Shown here one piece after another: positions 23,353-39,600 of a DNA stretch of 64,000 nt. The notes under the pieces were generated by a model, which saw only the letters and a program-made list of their open reading frames with translations, had not been told where the DNA came from and did no database searches. The stretch is from Physella acuta (lineage: Eukaryota; Mollusca; Gastropoda; Physidae), in NCBI RefSeq assembly GCF_028476545.1, contig NW_026733049.1, forward strand, positions 323,001 through 387,000, given 5' to 3'. The number at the start of each line of letters is the position of its first letter. Position 1 is the first letter of the stretch. The position numbers and the translations under genes are program-made.

Positions 23353-26300
23353 AACACACGTGACACACAGCTCTCCTGCTTGCTAAATTAAGAATAGAGC
23401 CACTACTGTTTTTTTTTAAAAGTGATACAGATAAAAAAGCTTTCATAAAATCATTAACATGTTTTCGATGCACAACATATATTTTAAAAGATCTGAATTT
23501 TATTTTCTCCTAATAAATATACAATTTTATGTTTTTGAGGTATTAGTTTAAGTTGAACTGAAAATATTTTGTAAAAGTTTTGTTGTATGGGATAATGTTT
23601 TTTTTCACTCTGTAAAATATGTTTTGGTGATTTGTTTTCACTAATTTGAGTTTAAAGCTTACACAGTTGTTTAAGATTCGTGAATTTGTGATACACCTTT
23701 CTTTATATTATAAACCACTTGCTAAAATACAAACTCATAAAAATTTTAATATATTTAACATATCAATTTTGAAAAAATAAAACATTTTAAGATTGCAGAA
23801 TCCAAGAATATTTATTTAGCTTGGGGTACCACTTCCAACTTTGGTTATATTTATATATTTATAAAACAGATATTTAGCAGAATATTAGAGGATACAACTG
23901 CCAAAACTATTTTTATACTAATCCATCCATACTTTGTGATTGCTAAAAGTGTTCCAACTTTGTAACATTTGAAATACTCTTTTAGTGCAACAATTTTTAT
24001 TTACACGGTAACTGTAAGTCACACAGTCAAAACACATGGAGTGTGAAACTGTGCTTTACTCAAATACTGATGTATTAGTGTAAAGCCTGAACCAAGTCCT
24101 TTACCAGTTTGGTTATCTTGTTGTTGTGTTATTTAAACAATAAGTGAAAGTACTGTGTTATTTATAAAGTTTCAATTGTGATGATTGTTGTTAAATATAG
24201 TTATATCCCACTTATAATGATGTATCTCCCATATTCAGAGGGTATAGTTTATATTGTGCTGGTCAATTTATATATTCCGCTCACTTGTTTAATTTAAAAT
24301 CCTATGCAAAGGTTGTTTGGAAGAAGAAAAATATTATTTACTTAATTATATATTATTATCAGCATAGAAAAATAGCCTGGTAATTTGTATTAGTTTTATT
24401 TTTACTTTGGATTTAAATTTGTTACCTGTTGGAAGGTTGATGCTTGTCATTAACCTACCCCATTGGGTCATTGCAATATTTTTATAATTAACATTTTTTT
24501 CCCTGCTCTGTATTTGTGCATGTAAATGTTTCTTTCCTTCTCTGCTAATTAAGCTAATATCCACAGCGCCTTGAAAACAACGCACAGTTTAATTTGAGTA
24601 ATCCACTCTCTGCTCATTTTTTTTGGACAAAAAGCTCCCTGCTGTTGTAATGGTGGGAAAAAACTCTGTGAAATTGTACTAAAAATAACAAGTTTACTTA
24701 TTCAAAATAAAATGTAACTTGTGTTTTTTTAATATCTATTTTGTCAGCCAGTAAAACATTGTGATATTTTAATTTTTTGCTCATATTTCAATTTTTGTTG
24801 TGCATTTACCTTAATATGGTTTGTTTGTTTTTTTAAAATATTCTTCTGTTTTATGCATTTATTACAGATATTATAAACACATAAAATTAATTGTTCAATT
24901 AAGTAACATTTACATACATTTGCAATAGTAACAAATGCTGGAGATTTTTTACTGCTTATAAAATTTCATTTTTTTAATACTTAAATAGAAATCTATATAT
25001 TAACAGTAATCTCACTGACTAAATTGTTTATCAACCTAATAGCTGAAATCTGCCACAAATAATGTTCAGAATTTTTTCCAAAATTGGAAAAGTAATCATT
25101 ATATATTTATTTTGTTTTGTATAGTATATATAGCTTTCATACCTTGAAGCTAAAGAGAAAATTTTGAAAGAAAGTGGGAAGAAATGGTTGTGCAATAATA
25201 GTATTTTTTACCTGTCTCAAAGTTGACAAGTTTTCTAATAAGTATATTTTGAAAAAAAAATTTTATGGCCTTCTTAAATGTCTTGTTGAGAATTATTTCA
25301 TCTGAGCAAATTTATCAAGCTTGTTGTATCCATAATTAGTATTTAATTATTTTAGTCATTTGCTGATTATTATTTAATAAAGTCTTTTAAATTATGTATT
25401 AATTTTTTCAATAAGTATATCAAGTAAGAAACAACACAAGTTTTTATAATTAAAAGATCTGGGACAATTTTTATTTAATTTTTTTACTTAAAACTTGAAC
25501 TTTGTTTAAAATACTAATAAGTTTCAAATAACATTTGTTTATTTTAAATAGTTAATTCACAAACATTAGGCCTATCTAAAAAAATTGTGGTTGTATTTTT
25601 TGTATTTTTATTAGATGTAGACCACTTTTTGTTGTCTCTTCAGTGATATCTTTGTATCAGTAATAAAAATATATATTCTTATTTCTTGAGTTCTTTCGTT
25701 TAATAAAATCACATAGAAAGTGTTTTGGGTCGTGAGTCAGCCCAGGTGGATATGTGTACCTAGCTTGGTTTGGGGCGAGTCTAAACAGTGTTGGGTCTGA
25801 TAAGGTCGTGTCTGAAAAGCAGCTTTAGTTGGGATGTTTGTTTATTATGTGGCAATGTTTATTTTTATTTTCTTACATTAAGTGTAAGTTCACATAACAA
25901 ATACTAAAACATATTTACGTATGATGTCCTTGGGTACAATTTAAATTGTAAACATATCCGAAAGGCACTTTATTTCACACTTGATGTTCCGTTACTGATC
26001 TATCTTCCTTCTGCTGCAGGCCACTATCTTTTAGATAAATGTTACTTACGAACTCCCCATTGGCCAATCTCAAATAAAAAACAAATTTTCCACACAATCC
26101 TAACAATCACGCACAGTGGCGTCGGAAAACTATATTTAGCCTATAGGGGGGGGGGTCTCTTCTAATCTAAGATATTACAGCGTTTAAAACATGCTTTATG
26201 TCTTTTTAATTGGAATCATATTTGAAAAATTGAATGCAAAATAGGTTTAGTTACTTTTTTTTACCAATGTCGGTTTTGGTTATTTTACTTAATTGCTTAT

Positions 26301-26595
26301 CTTTTTTTTTTTTACATTTAGGCTACATCTTTTACATTGTGTATTAACTTGTTCATCAAGTACACAACAATACATGTTTTTGTAAAAGGTCTGGGGCAGT
26401 GAACAAAGCATTACTTTACACTTTTTCTGATTTCTGAAAAAAGATCACCTCTGGTGGGCTGATTTCTTCAAAACTTTTCATGTAAGTCTAGACTCTATGA
26501 CAATTCATTGTGACATAAAATTTGCTGAATTAGTAAATTTTTTTTTTAAACTGTATCTGTTTCTTTTATAAAACACTAAGTGTGGAGATCACTAC
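23353..26595. other. 3' flank of GRDP copy 2, no gene
   Basis: Collinear with the flanks of copies 1 and 3, with a deletion near 25147. The unit junction is expected near 26397. No coding potential seen. Confidence 0.7.
23512..23517 (+). promoter_or_regulatory. Likely polyadenylation signal of GRDP copy 2
   Basis: AATAAA about 160 bases after the stop codon, at the position conserved in all three copies. Confidence 0.45.
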
Positions 26596-27353
26596 CACCG
26601 CGTTTACACTTATGACATGTATACTAGACTTGACCTACTAAAGTGTATACTAAACATGTTACGGGTATATGAAACATCTTCTGAGTCGCAGGGCACAAAA
26701 CCACGCTAAGCGAAAACATTGGACAGGTTCTGAATTTTCAGATGAGTGCGCATGCGTCAAAAGTAGTAAGTGCAGCATATGTCTCAGCTGATTGCAAAAT
26801 TAAATATAGATTCTAATGATTTTGAGCACGATTTCATAATTTATAATTTCTCTAGGCCCTGCTAAAATTTACATTTTTATAATTACTTTTTATTTCTTTA
26901 ATTAAATTCCAAACACGTTTAAGGTTTAAGGCATTACAATTTTGCCTTAAAACCAGTTTAGGTATTAATTACGAAAATATTAATAAATTTAAAAATATAA
27001 TTGAACCAAATTTATCTCCAATTTTTTCTTGACCAACATATCATTTTCCGTCTGACATGAATAAATCTATAGGCCCACCAGAATGTGCTCGTGGGATCTC
27101 ACATAATCAACTTACTATAAAAACAGGCAGATAAAAAAGTCATAGGCTAATTATTTAGGTTTAAAATTGGACATAATTAACATAAAGAAACGAATTGGGG
27201 TGGGGGGGGGGGGGGGGAATGTCATAGGCCCTACTCTAAAAACTAGATCTACTTTTATTCTGAATAATAGACTCAGTATAGTGATAACACGAGAAAAATG
27301 ATAATTCCACTTAATTAAGTGATTAATTCGAGTGTTAAATAGTCTTTTAAGAG

Positions 27354-27537
27354 GTGCAAAATCGAAAGTTTGAGGGGGGGGGGGGTGCAAATCGAAAGTT
27401 TGAGGGGGGGGGGGGGGATGCAAATCGAAAATTGAAATTTTGTCCCCGGGAAGGGTCGCTACGCCTCTGGGGGGGGGGGGGGGGAGACACACCATTAAGT
27501 GCCGCACCGGGTGACACCCGACCTCGCTACGCCACTG
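27354..27537 (+). mobile_element. Partial CAGTGGCGTAGC-type element
   Basis: Contains the GCAAATCGAAAGTTTGAGGG unit twice and ends CTCGCTACGCCACTG. The left end is not found, so it is truncated or rearranged. It lies inside the larger inverted-repeat element at 26596-29330. Confidence 0.6.
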
Positions 27538-27653
27538 ATACACAGCATTATATTTATTTAAAAAATCTGTCTAACTCCAGTAGCTGGCATAAAATTTATA
27601 AAATCTTGCATGTTCTCTAATTTTTAGATAATTCATTGTTGAATCGCAAGCAC

Positions 27654-29038
<1,385 letters not shown>

Positions 29039-30475
29039 GCAAGCACCGTGGCTACACCATTTTCCTTTTTTTAAAAAAAACCTGTGTGCCCACTATCTTT
29101 TTTTTTTTTTACTTTGATTTCTCTTTATTTTAATTATCTGGGCCTATATAGCAGACGCTCCAGGTCAAAGGTCATGCTTGTTTTATAAAATGTTGTATAA
29201 CATGTTCTGCAAGTGTGAACGCTAAAGTATACATGTTCTGTGGAGAAAATTGTTCCAGATAAAAATAACCTTTGGCGGGCTTTGTGTTCTGGAAATGTAT
29301 AGTATACATGTCGTAAGTGTATACGCGGTATACCGCTGCATTGCCTTTAATCAAATATGTCTGTATGACATCCCAGAGTCCAACCCTGATGGGTACCTGG
29401 CTAAGGTGGCTGGGCATAGTACTGACCACACTATCTCATGATATGCCATGGTCATTAAAAAAAATGGTAATTTAATTTAAACAAATAAATTCTACTTAAT
29501 CTGCCACATGTGTCTTGGAGATGAATGGCAGAATATAAACTTAAATTTATTTTTTCAGTTCACTGTTGTTATCATCATATTTTTCCTTTTTGTGCCTAAG
29601 ACACATGCTGCCGCCTAAAAAATCTCCCTCCACTTTTGTCGGTCTCTGGCAATTTCCTGGCAGTCCTCCATGACAGTCCTGCCTCCGTCTCCATATGCTT
29701 TCCTCACTGTTGTCAGCTAGCTCATAAAAATAGGCCATTTTGTTCAGTCATCCGTTACAACTATGCATAGCTTCGATCTAGTCTATGTGACTTAGTAATG
29801 TCTATCTAATGCTTCATTTTATCTAAACTCATTCAAGCACTCTTATTCAACTTATAATTTTATTAAATAATTTTATTTTAGTGACGCCGCCCTAGAGGCT
29901 CAATTTGTTAGGCAGGTTGGATTTATTACATGTAGATTTAGATTTATAAGAGAACAAGGTAGTACAGACACGCTTGACCTATTTTGAACTTCCTAGCTCA
30001 AAAACTTATTACAAAAAGGGGATCTCCCTTCCACACACTCTCCATTACCATACTTGCCAGTCCTGTTATTCTGCACATGTTACTTAATGTATGCAGTCAA
30101 TACATTTAGATCTGCATCCTATTATTGTACATTTGCTGTAATTTCTGTGTTGTGGAGTCTTGATGTCAATGTAGGAATATTCAGGAATATTCAGTTATCA
30201 AATAAGTCAGTAGGTCTATTATATTGTACTTAAAATTTAGTGACTGTCAATAGTGTTTAGTATCAATAACATAGTAGGCCACATTTTAGTGTGCACTTTG
30301 GCTTTGATTCTATAGTAGGTTATACCAATGTCTAGTTTAAACATTTAGTGTCTAGACTTTGGATTTAGAGGTAACCTTAAAGAGAGTATTATAATGAAAT
30401 TAGTATGACAGATATTGATACTACAACTCCCAATTCTAATCAGAAACCTAAATCTAACCTTTTTTAATGTACTAC

Positions 30476-30559
30476 CAGAGGCGTATCCAGGTTTTCGTTG
30501 TAGGGGGAGCGAAAAGTGCAAAAAAAGGCGCCGAATTTTTAACACGTTCTATATACGTG

Positions 30560-30648
<89 letters not shown>

Positions 30649-32365
30649 CTAGCTGTATGTCATTACTTCGCTATGATGTAAAATAAATTGAAAGTAGCAC
30701 TCTGAAGAAATAAGAAAAAAACACACAATGTAGGCCGACAAATCATAAATTGTATCAATCTAAACCAAAAAAAAAAAAAACAAAATATACACACACTACA
30801 ACCAAAAACAATACAATGAACGTAACACAATCTGTTTTGTAATTCTTGTAAAAAAAATTCTTACATAATAATTCCTGGGAAATTATTTAAGACAAGTAAA
30901 ATAGGAGAAATAATCACTCTCTTAATATAAATATGTATATATCTACACATTTTATTATAAATGACAAAACAAATAAATAATTACTTTAAAATATACTGAA
31001 GTTATTTATCACTATTCAGGTTTACAAAATATTTTTGTCTGTAATCAGAATTAAATATATCGTCACCATAAATGCTAAAGTAGTAAAGCATAATGAAAGT
31101 ATTTGAAATCAGAGTTGGTATAAAACAACACTTTTAGATTTAATAGGATAACATTCGGAATAACAGCCTACATTTAACTAAATACCGGTCTTTTTTAGTT
31201 CAGATCATATATTTTAATTAACGACTGCTTCTTTGTGTTCTTTAAAGATGATTTTTTAACATAGTGATAGCTATGGGTTAGATCACTGTATTGTTCACAC
31301 ACCTTTTTACTGGTAATTGCAAAAACAATATTCACAGAGTTTTACGTTTAAAAAGCTAATTTTCTGGCGGCATGGTACTTTGGTACATCATTACGCGTTT
31401 TTCTACATGTACTTAACAGATCAGTTCGGGTTGGGTTGGGGAGGGGTGGGTTCAACTTCATTCACCACTGTCCGGTCACTTTAGGTCAATTATCCAACCC
31501 AGTGTATACTTAGGTGTGACATTAATGTCGCTATACACAATTGTGGTGGTGAGGTGTGTGGGGGGGGGGGGGAGATAACCAACTCAGAGTGAACATAGCG
31601 TCAGTTTTTAGATGACTGTTCTAAACATACATATGTATTACACGTGTATACTGATTCAGAAATAGATTTAAATTTGTAGCAGTGGTATTATAACAATATT
31701 TTTTTTTACAGAGGGTCCATGGGGGAGGGGGGTTGTAACTGTTTCATATAATTTGTAATCTTAACCACTATCGCCCAAACTGTAAGAATACTACTACTTC
31801 ATCGTGACGACGTTGTTGACCTTGTCAAAATTGCCCCACCGCTACGCAGTTTGCCCATAAGTAAATTTAAATAGAGGTGCCACATCAGTTGTATTTGTTT
31901 CTGTATTGTATTTTTTTTTAAATTAATCACACGATTCAAACTGTATATATAAAGTAATTATGTGTGAAGTTTCATGTATAACATTTTCTAATTCAATTAT
32001 TCGTAAGCAAATACATTATACAGTTGACTTAAACTTAACACCCCTCTTGCCAAGTGGTACTACCCGTAGAGGTTTTTTTAAGCATTGCAATGCATCGTAA
32101 TGGTTATTTTTAGAATGGCAAACTGATGCAGCTGTTAATACGTGTTGTAAACGTAGACACTACTAGACTAGTACATTAATGCTTAATTGCTGCATGAAAA
32201 GAAATCTTGTGATTTAGACAGATGTGCCGACCAAAAATATTTTTTTAACAAATATCATTGTGTAAAACTCTGAGTTTAAAAATTTTCCAAAAAGGCGCCA
32301 CTTTGCTGAAAATGGCCAGAGGGGGAGCGGCCGCTCCCCCTGCTCCCCCCCTGCGTACGCTACTG
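30476..32365 (+). mobile_element. 1.9-kb non-autonomous hAT-like element upstream of GRDP copy 3
   Basis: Ends CAGAGGCGTATCCAGG and CTGCGTACGCTACTG, exact 8-bp duplication TGTACTAC (30468-30475 and 32366-32373). Empty site at 12908-12915 upstream of copy 2. Subterminal GGGGGAGCG and AAGGCGCC are also inverted. Contains a TA array at 30565-30643 and no long reading frame. Confidence 0.85.
30565..30643 (+). repeat. (TA)n microsatellite
   Basis: Perfect TA array near the left end of the hAT-like element 30476-32365. Confidence 0.95.
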
Positions 32366-32716
32366 TGTACTACGGTAATGGGTTGTTTCCTGTTTGATCT
32401 GAGATTCAGCAATTTGATATATTGAATCTGCTTCCCTTTTAACAGTACCTTTCACAATAGTAGTCCTGTGTCTCAAATTAGACTTCACCATAGTTAAAAT
32501 TTTAAACTTAAATTCCAAAACTAACTTCAGAACTAGCAGTTGGTACCTGTTACACTTGAATTATAGGCCTATATATTTTAATGTTATACTTGTTTGAGAA
32601 AAATATTTTATAAAATAGTTATTGGTCAAAACGCAATGTGCTTTACTACACGTAGAACAATATTAGTGACAAAGCAAAGAAATAACTAATTAGCTAAAAA
32701 TCCGACACATTTAAAA

Positions 32717-32943
32717 CAGAGTTTCTTCCAGAGAAGAAGCCCCCCCCCCCCCCCCCCCCCGAAATTTTTTTTACCGCCCCCCCCCCCCCGAACGAAATGA
32801 AATTTGTATAATTTATATAGAAAATATATACTTTTAACAGTGTCCGCCCCCCAAAGAAAGTCTACCGCCCCCCCCCCCCCCCCCCCCCGAAAATTTCAAG
32901 TGCCCCCCCCCCCCCCCGAGAAAAAAGTCTGGAAGAAACACTG
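32717..32943 (-). mobile_element. G-tract hAT-like MITE upstream of GRDP copy 3
   Basis: Inverted orientation (C runs on the plus strand), with ends CAGAGTTTCTTCCAG and CTGGAAGAAACACTG, and 8-bp duplication ATTTAAAA (32709-32716 and 32944-32951). The paralogous region upstream of copy 2, near 13257-13280, has a single ATTTAAAA and no insert. Confidence 0.9.
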
Positions 32944-33628
32944 ATTTAAAATAACATAGGCTACCAATACCTATAAGAAAAACCAAATTATATACATTAT
33001 TAGTCAACACAACACCATATTAAATGCACACACTTTAAGATACTTAAATGATTCAGCTATAAACTTGGCTGTTCAACTGTATTTATGTTGTTTTTTAAAG
33101 AAAATTGTATACATTTCATAACATACATCTTAATAAGTAGATCTATAGATTTAAATCAAATTTAAATGAAATAATTCATTTCTTTATAATATAAAGTTTA
33201 TATTCTAACATTGGAAGGTGATGCCAGGAAACATCTGGCAAAAAGTGGATTATACTCAACTGGGAAATTATGAAGAAGGTTAACATAAACAAGCAGAGAG
33301 GCTACAAATTTCAGATGACTGACCCTTTTGTCCCCGAGCACTGATGGCTAAAATTATAATTAATTGCCTTATTAATAATAGTACATTATTATATACATAT
33401 TATATTTGCTCATTAAAATCACAGCTGCAATGTCGTATTTCATAGTAAGGGTGGGTTCATTTTTATAGTTGTACATTTTAATTTATTTTATACAAAGAGG
33501 TACTTTGGTTTTGATAAAATGTATCTAGATCTACTTGTTTTCAGTTGTTCTTTAGTCACATAAAATAGGTTAGTTTCATTTTTTAAATATGTTCTTTTCA
33601 ATTTGTTTATTTAATTAATTTTTTTTAG

Positions 33629-36600
33629 AGAACTACAAAAATCTAGACCTTGTGTAGGATGTGTGACTGATATCCCTGCTTGAAAATGAAATCATACACA
33701 GACATTTCGATAAATATCGACTTGGTTGCATCGGCCCTCAATCATTTACAGTTTCTAGAAGAATGTGACAAGCATACAGTTTTGAGAGATGAAAGGTTTT
33801 TGCGTCAAGCACTGTATAGGTACCAGTACTTTTGGTTACCTCTGGCAGCTAAACATAAGAAAAAGGTTTTGGAAGCGCCGCTAGATATAGCCTGGGTGTG
33901 GCACTGTCACATGCTGTCACCAGCCTCGTACTGTGCCGATTGTGTCAGAGTAAGTTTAACATAAACATCTTTCTTATTCATTCCTTTTTTTTTTTTAGCA
34001 AATTAGAAATTTAAAAAAAAACAAGATATTTTTTCTATTAAACATTTGCATTGATAGTGAACTATTTGTATGTCATTCTGCAGACTATAATTCAACTAAT
34101 AAATAAATGATTTACATTTTATACTTTCTGGACTGACATATTTTTTAAAATTGAAATGTTTATTCCTTTTTCTTATATGATTCCTAGTTACTGGATGGTG
34201 TGATTGTTGATCACACTTTAGAAAGAAATAAAAGTACACGATCAAAGATGTTGCAAGAAACAAAGCGCCTTTGGGAGAAAGAATATCCTAATGACCCTTT
34301 TGAAATGGATTTGAACACTGGATTTCTGATACAGCAGTATAAAAATGGGCAGACAACTTTCTCTTACAACATTCTAGAAGCTGCTGGTCGGCAGAAAGAA
34401 TTTGGTTATCAGGTACTGTATTCATTTTGTGCCATTTAAAAAAATTGATGGAGAATTTTTTAATCCTGTTTTTCTTTAAAAGAGTTTATTACAAAATCAT
34501 TTCTGGCACAATTTATCATAAATGAAGTATCCTCAGATCTAATCTGTTCTTCTTGAAAAAAAACTTCAAAGCCGTTTTACTCAACAATTAATTCAATTAC
34601 ATTTCTGATCAGGTTCTTAAAAAAATGAAAAGTACTCTGTTGCTTCCCAAGTTGTGAAACCCACACTTTTATATTGTTTCAAACACTCAAACTCACTTTA
34701 AAAAAAAAAAAATTAATTAACGGATATTTTTATTTAAAAATTAGTCTATCTTTTGTAAGATGTGCTCTTTAATATAATATAAATATATATTTATTGTTCA
34801 CTTACTGCATGAAATTTGGTTCCATGTTTAAAGAAGCATTGGCTAATTTAACAGTGTATAACATTACATTTTAAACTCCAGGTTAGTCTGCCCCACTACA
34901 CAGATAAAAAGTTTCTGGAGAGTTCCCTTGTCAGGTACAAAAAATTTCTGTACCTGAAGACTCAGCGACCAAACATGTTCATAGTTCCCTGTTACGACAT
35001 TGATCTAATGTGGCACACACATCAGCTCTACCCTAAGACTTACAAAGAGGACACGGAGAGGTTGTTCAATAAAATTTTTAACCATGATGACAGTGTCACA
35101 GATCGGAATGAGGGATCCAAGCTTTACAATTCTGACTTGGCTACAAGAGAAGTGAGTCTTTAGCTTACACTCACCACACCATGTTGATATTTATGTTTCA
35201 TTTTCAGATTATTTAAGTTTTACAGAGCAATGATGTAATGTAATAATACATATAAAAGGTTAAGATGACTATCAATACTCTTCACTAGGACCCATCATAG
35301 CTGGGTGGGTTCAAGATTTGATCAAAGAATTAATGATTGATCAAGATTCATGATTTATATTAGTATTTTTAGTAATTATGTGCTTATCTGGTCTTGTAAC
35401 TGATTTATTAAAGATTTAACAAATCACCATTTTTCATAATTTAATTTTATTAACATAAAACAGATTACATAGAAATAGCACTAGACTGCAGTAGCATAAC
35501 CCTGTAAGAGTAATAACAGATAGAAATAATAAAAATACAGAAGCATTACCCTGTAGAAGTAATAACAAAGAATCAATTTTACTTTTTCCTTAATGACACT
35601 TTAAATAAGCATCAAGCATGCAGAGTTTTGATGATTTAAATTCTACTCGCTTCCAGAGTAATTTTTTTTAAACAGCTTTATTAAAGTAAGTAATATTTTA
35701 TGTTCTACTTCTTCGAGGAACTTGGATCAAAGTTTGAACAGTGGATAAAATGTTAAATAATAATTGGTAAATTCATCCCATATCAGGCTTGGAAAGAAGT
35801 GTTTTCTGAGAACTTTGCCTTATTTGGAGCCATGTACAGGGGAGAGAACCCAGTAGGAAAGCTGCAAACAATCAAGCCAGAAGAAATCATGCTGATGAGA
35901 ACCAGAATATCAAACCTAGCTTTTGAAAGAGTGGAGATGAAAGCATCTCCAGCCACCATAGGCAAGCCTCGCTTGAGTGTGTCCACTGCAGTCAATTCAA
36001 AGCAGGTACAATTTTCTCAAATCTTGGGTGTGTCCTATTTAGACCTAGTGATCTATTGGGCAGATGAATCAGAGTTCATGTTTCTTGACTTTGAAGTTTC
36101 TTGACTTTGGCTTTGAAGGGGGGGGGGGGGGGAATTTAGATAGGCAGATAGTGTGAAGTCACACTTTTGCATTTTAAATAAACCGTGAGTGATCTCCCCA
36201 AAACTTTCTCAAATATTCTTATATAAAATAACGGGGGATGGGAACTTGGGCTATAGACATGATTTTTAATCCATTTTAAATACTTTAAGTTTTAAAAATA
36301 GAATAAAATCTCGTAGACAAAAGAATTGCACACCAAGTAAACGCCAAATAAAAAAATGCATAATAGTGCGCAATATTATTAGTACTTTAAAAATTTACAT
36401 TAGTTTTTTGAGAAATCGGAAGTAGCGAAATTTACTACTTCTGGGCAACGGAAATTACTCAAAATTTAACAGAAGGTAGAGAATTAGATATTTTACTTAC
36501 ATGTGAAATTTCATTTATCTGAAATAGTACTCCAGTTATAGGCTTTTGAAAAATTCAAAGTAGGAAAAGTACCACTTCCGGTTATCGGGAATCATTCAAA

Positions 36601-39600
36601 AGTTGATCAGGAACTACGATTTTGACAAAATACTTATATATGAAATTTCATCAACCTAGCTGTAAGGGTAGGCCCTACTCAAGTAATCGTGTTTACACAC
36701 GGACAGACACACACACACACACACAGACAGACACACAGACACACAGACCTCAGTGAGGTGTAAAACGTTGAGATTTGTAAAAATCTCGATTTTTGTTTTT
36801 GCACGATTACAATACTTTCCTTATACTTCGTATATACGAGACAGTAAAAAAAGGTAATTTTAGAAACAGAATGTAAGCCATAATTTCACATTTTTGAAAA
36901 CTGTTTTTGTAAATGTAATTGAAATTAATATACTAGCCAGACTCAGTCAACATTTTAGAAAGAAATTTGATGTTTTTTTTTGTTGGCTTTACATTTGTTA
37001 GCAGAAGTACTTGATTTTTATTTTAGCAATAATATTTAATACATTTCTTTAAAAAATTGGTAATACATGTTTTGTTTCCTTTCCTTTGATTTTTTTTTAC
37101 ATACATTTATAATGAAGGGAAAAGAGTTTCTCAGGCCTTTTAAATGCCCTAGACCACCTCTAGGCTGAATAATGACCTTTACTTTTAGAGCTCTAAATAG
37201 AAAAAAAAATTCATACTACTTCCCCCATCCATCAACTAAGCTTGTCATTTTTTAAAAGACTGTTTTTATGTTACTTCCAAAAGATGGCCTCATATGAATT
37301 ATTATATTTTTTATACAGGAGAAGCTCATCTCAACCCTCAAAGGCCCCAAAAAAGTTTGGCAGAGCAAGTCACTTTTCCATGTGAACTTCAATACCCGCT
37401 CTGTAAACTGCTTGATGTTCAGCCTGCTAGATGTGGTTGGTTGGGGCTTCTTTGGCCCAGACTCAGAAGTAACTATCATGAGCACCACCTTTGACATGCT
37501 GCCAGTGCTTGAAGCCATCCCTTTTGGACAGAGGTCCACGCAGGAGCTTATCACCACCCAGCACCGGAACTTTAAGGTCAAGTTTTTACCATATTGTTTT
37601 TATTAACTTTTTTGTAGACAAACTGCAAAGTGGTCTCCAGTTCAACATATCCGCCTTTATTGGGATTTTATTGGACCAGAGCCTGTTTATGCATCGATTT
37701 ATAAAATCCGCATAGAGGAACGGGGTCCAAGGAGGGTTTTTTGTGAGGAGGTAGGTTGGGTCAATGTCCTTGTTTTTATATTAACACTATTGTTACATTC
37801 TGTGACTATCACAAAACTTGTAACCTGTACACAAAAATGTCTACATTTAAACAGCAATGCTCCTGATAATAAAATTTTGGTGCCTTTATTTGTATATAAT
37901 TAGTATCTTTGCATCAAATAAAAACAGAAATAGGAGTCATGAACATAAGGTGCCTCATGACTTTTTATAACACTGTGGACGATGTTAAAAAATTATATTT
38001 AAAAAAACTTTTTTTACATTAAAAGAATAAATATTTAATACCTTCACAAGTTTTCATTTGAAATGGGGGGGGGGGATTTTTTTAAAAAATCAAGCACTCA
38101 CCTCTACTTATGTATAATTAAACTGATATTTTCTTTTTTTTAGTTGATTCCTATTCAGTGTTGTTTCTTCCAGACTTTTTTCTCCGGAGGGGGGGGGCAC
38201 TTGAAATTTTGGGGGGGGGGGGGGGGGGGGGGGAGACACACACACACTGTTAAAAGTGTTAAAAGTATATATTTTGCCTGGAAGAGACTCTGTTCCTATT
38301 AGAAATACATTTTATTATACCTTTCTTTTTCTTTTTCTTTCTTTTAAAAAATAATTTAACAGATAGACTTTAAAGTCAACATTGGCCCAGTGAAGAAGGG
38401 ACCCTTATTATTGTACCTGAAGGCAGGCCTGTATGAGAGAGCTGTCATACCAGAGCACTTAGAAAGTATGTGGGGTCCTATCCCTCTCCCACGTCTACCA
38501 CCTGGGGCAGAAAACTGGTGTGAAGTGGCATCTCACAAGTAAGCAAAAACTGCATTCTCTCCCTGAAATAGTCATTATAATGAAAGGGGAGGTAATCAAA
38601 TTTAGATAACTAAATACAGGGTACTTTTGAAAAATAAATGCTGTTGATATGTCTCTTTATGAATTTACCAACACTTTCTTTAATTAAAAGGTTTGCATCT
38701 ATTTCATTTTAATTTGATTAAAATTTGTTTCAGGGTGACTAACCACAGAGGAGTGCCATTGTTCACATGTCGCCTGATCCACTCCCAGCCATTGCTTCAG
38801 TCAGCTGTACATGTATTTTACCAGGACAAAATGGTGGCTGTTGGTCATTTAGTGGGCACTGACCAGTTGCCGACCCCCATTCAAGCAAGTCAATTTATAA
38901 TGTCTAAGAGTTATATTTTCATAGAAAGTTTAAGTGCTGCCTTAAATCAAATTAAATTTTAAACAAAAGCTTTTTAATATTGATTTTAAATCACTTTGAA
39001 TACATATTAAAGTGTAATTTCTCTATTTTTTTCATGTAATTTAAAAAAAAAATTATTTAATTATTGGTAAACTAATGCAGTGGAGTTACAGCAACATTTT
39101 TGCTTTGAACATGGAAACACATAAACTGTAATTAGTTTTAATTTTTATTTCTAAAACTTACTAACCACTCACCTAAGAAAAGGTAATTTGAATCAATGCT
39201 GATGTGTGAATGCCTTATCTTAACCAGGTAGAAAAAAGAAAACAGTGTGTGACCTTGAACCCAAGAGCAGCTGACAGGGCAGTTCTTATCAAGAACCACT
39301 CAGGGGATTGGGCTGCAGTGGTTGGTAGATGGATAGGTCAAACTCGAGGGGTTGCTGGAGTAGACAGTAAGATTTTTTTTTTAATAATTAAGTTGTTTAT
39401 AGTTTTTTAAAATGAAAAGTTTTATCAACCTGCTGCTTTGGTTAAGTTTGGTTTAACCTTTTGAACCCTTAGCTTCTGACTCGAAAATCCCCATACCCTT
39501 TGAGCAATAGACTCTCAGTAAAAAAAAAAGATTACAAGTATAACATCAAAGTTAATTTTGTTAATTTAATTAACCTTGTACATGAATTATTGCCAATATT

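Larger units (their letters stand above)
29331..33628. other. 5' flank of GRDP copy 3 around transposon insertions
   Basis: 29331-30475, 32374-32708 and 32952-33628 are collinear with the 5' flank of copy 2; the rest is mobile elements listed separately. Lacks about 700 bp present upstream of copy 2 (13555-14264). Confidence 0.7.
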
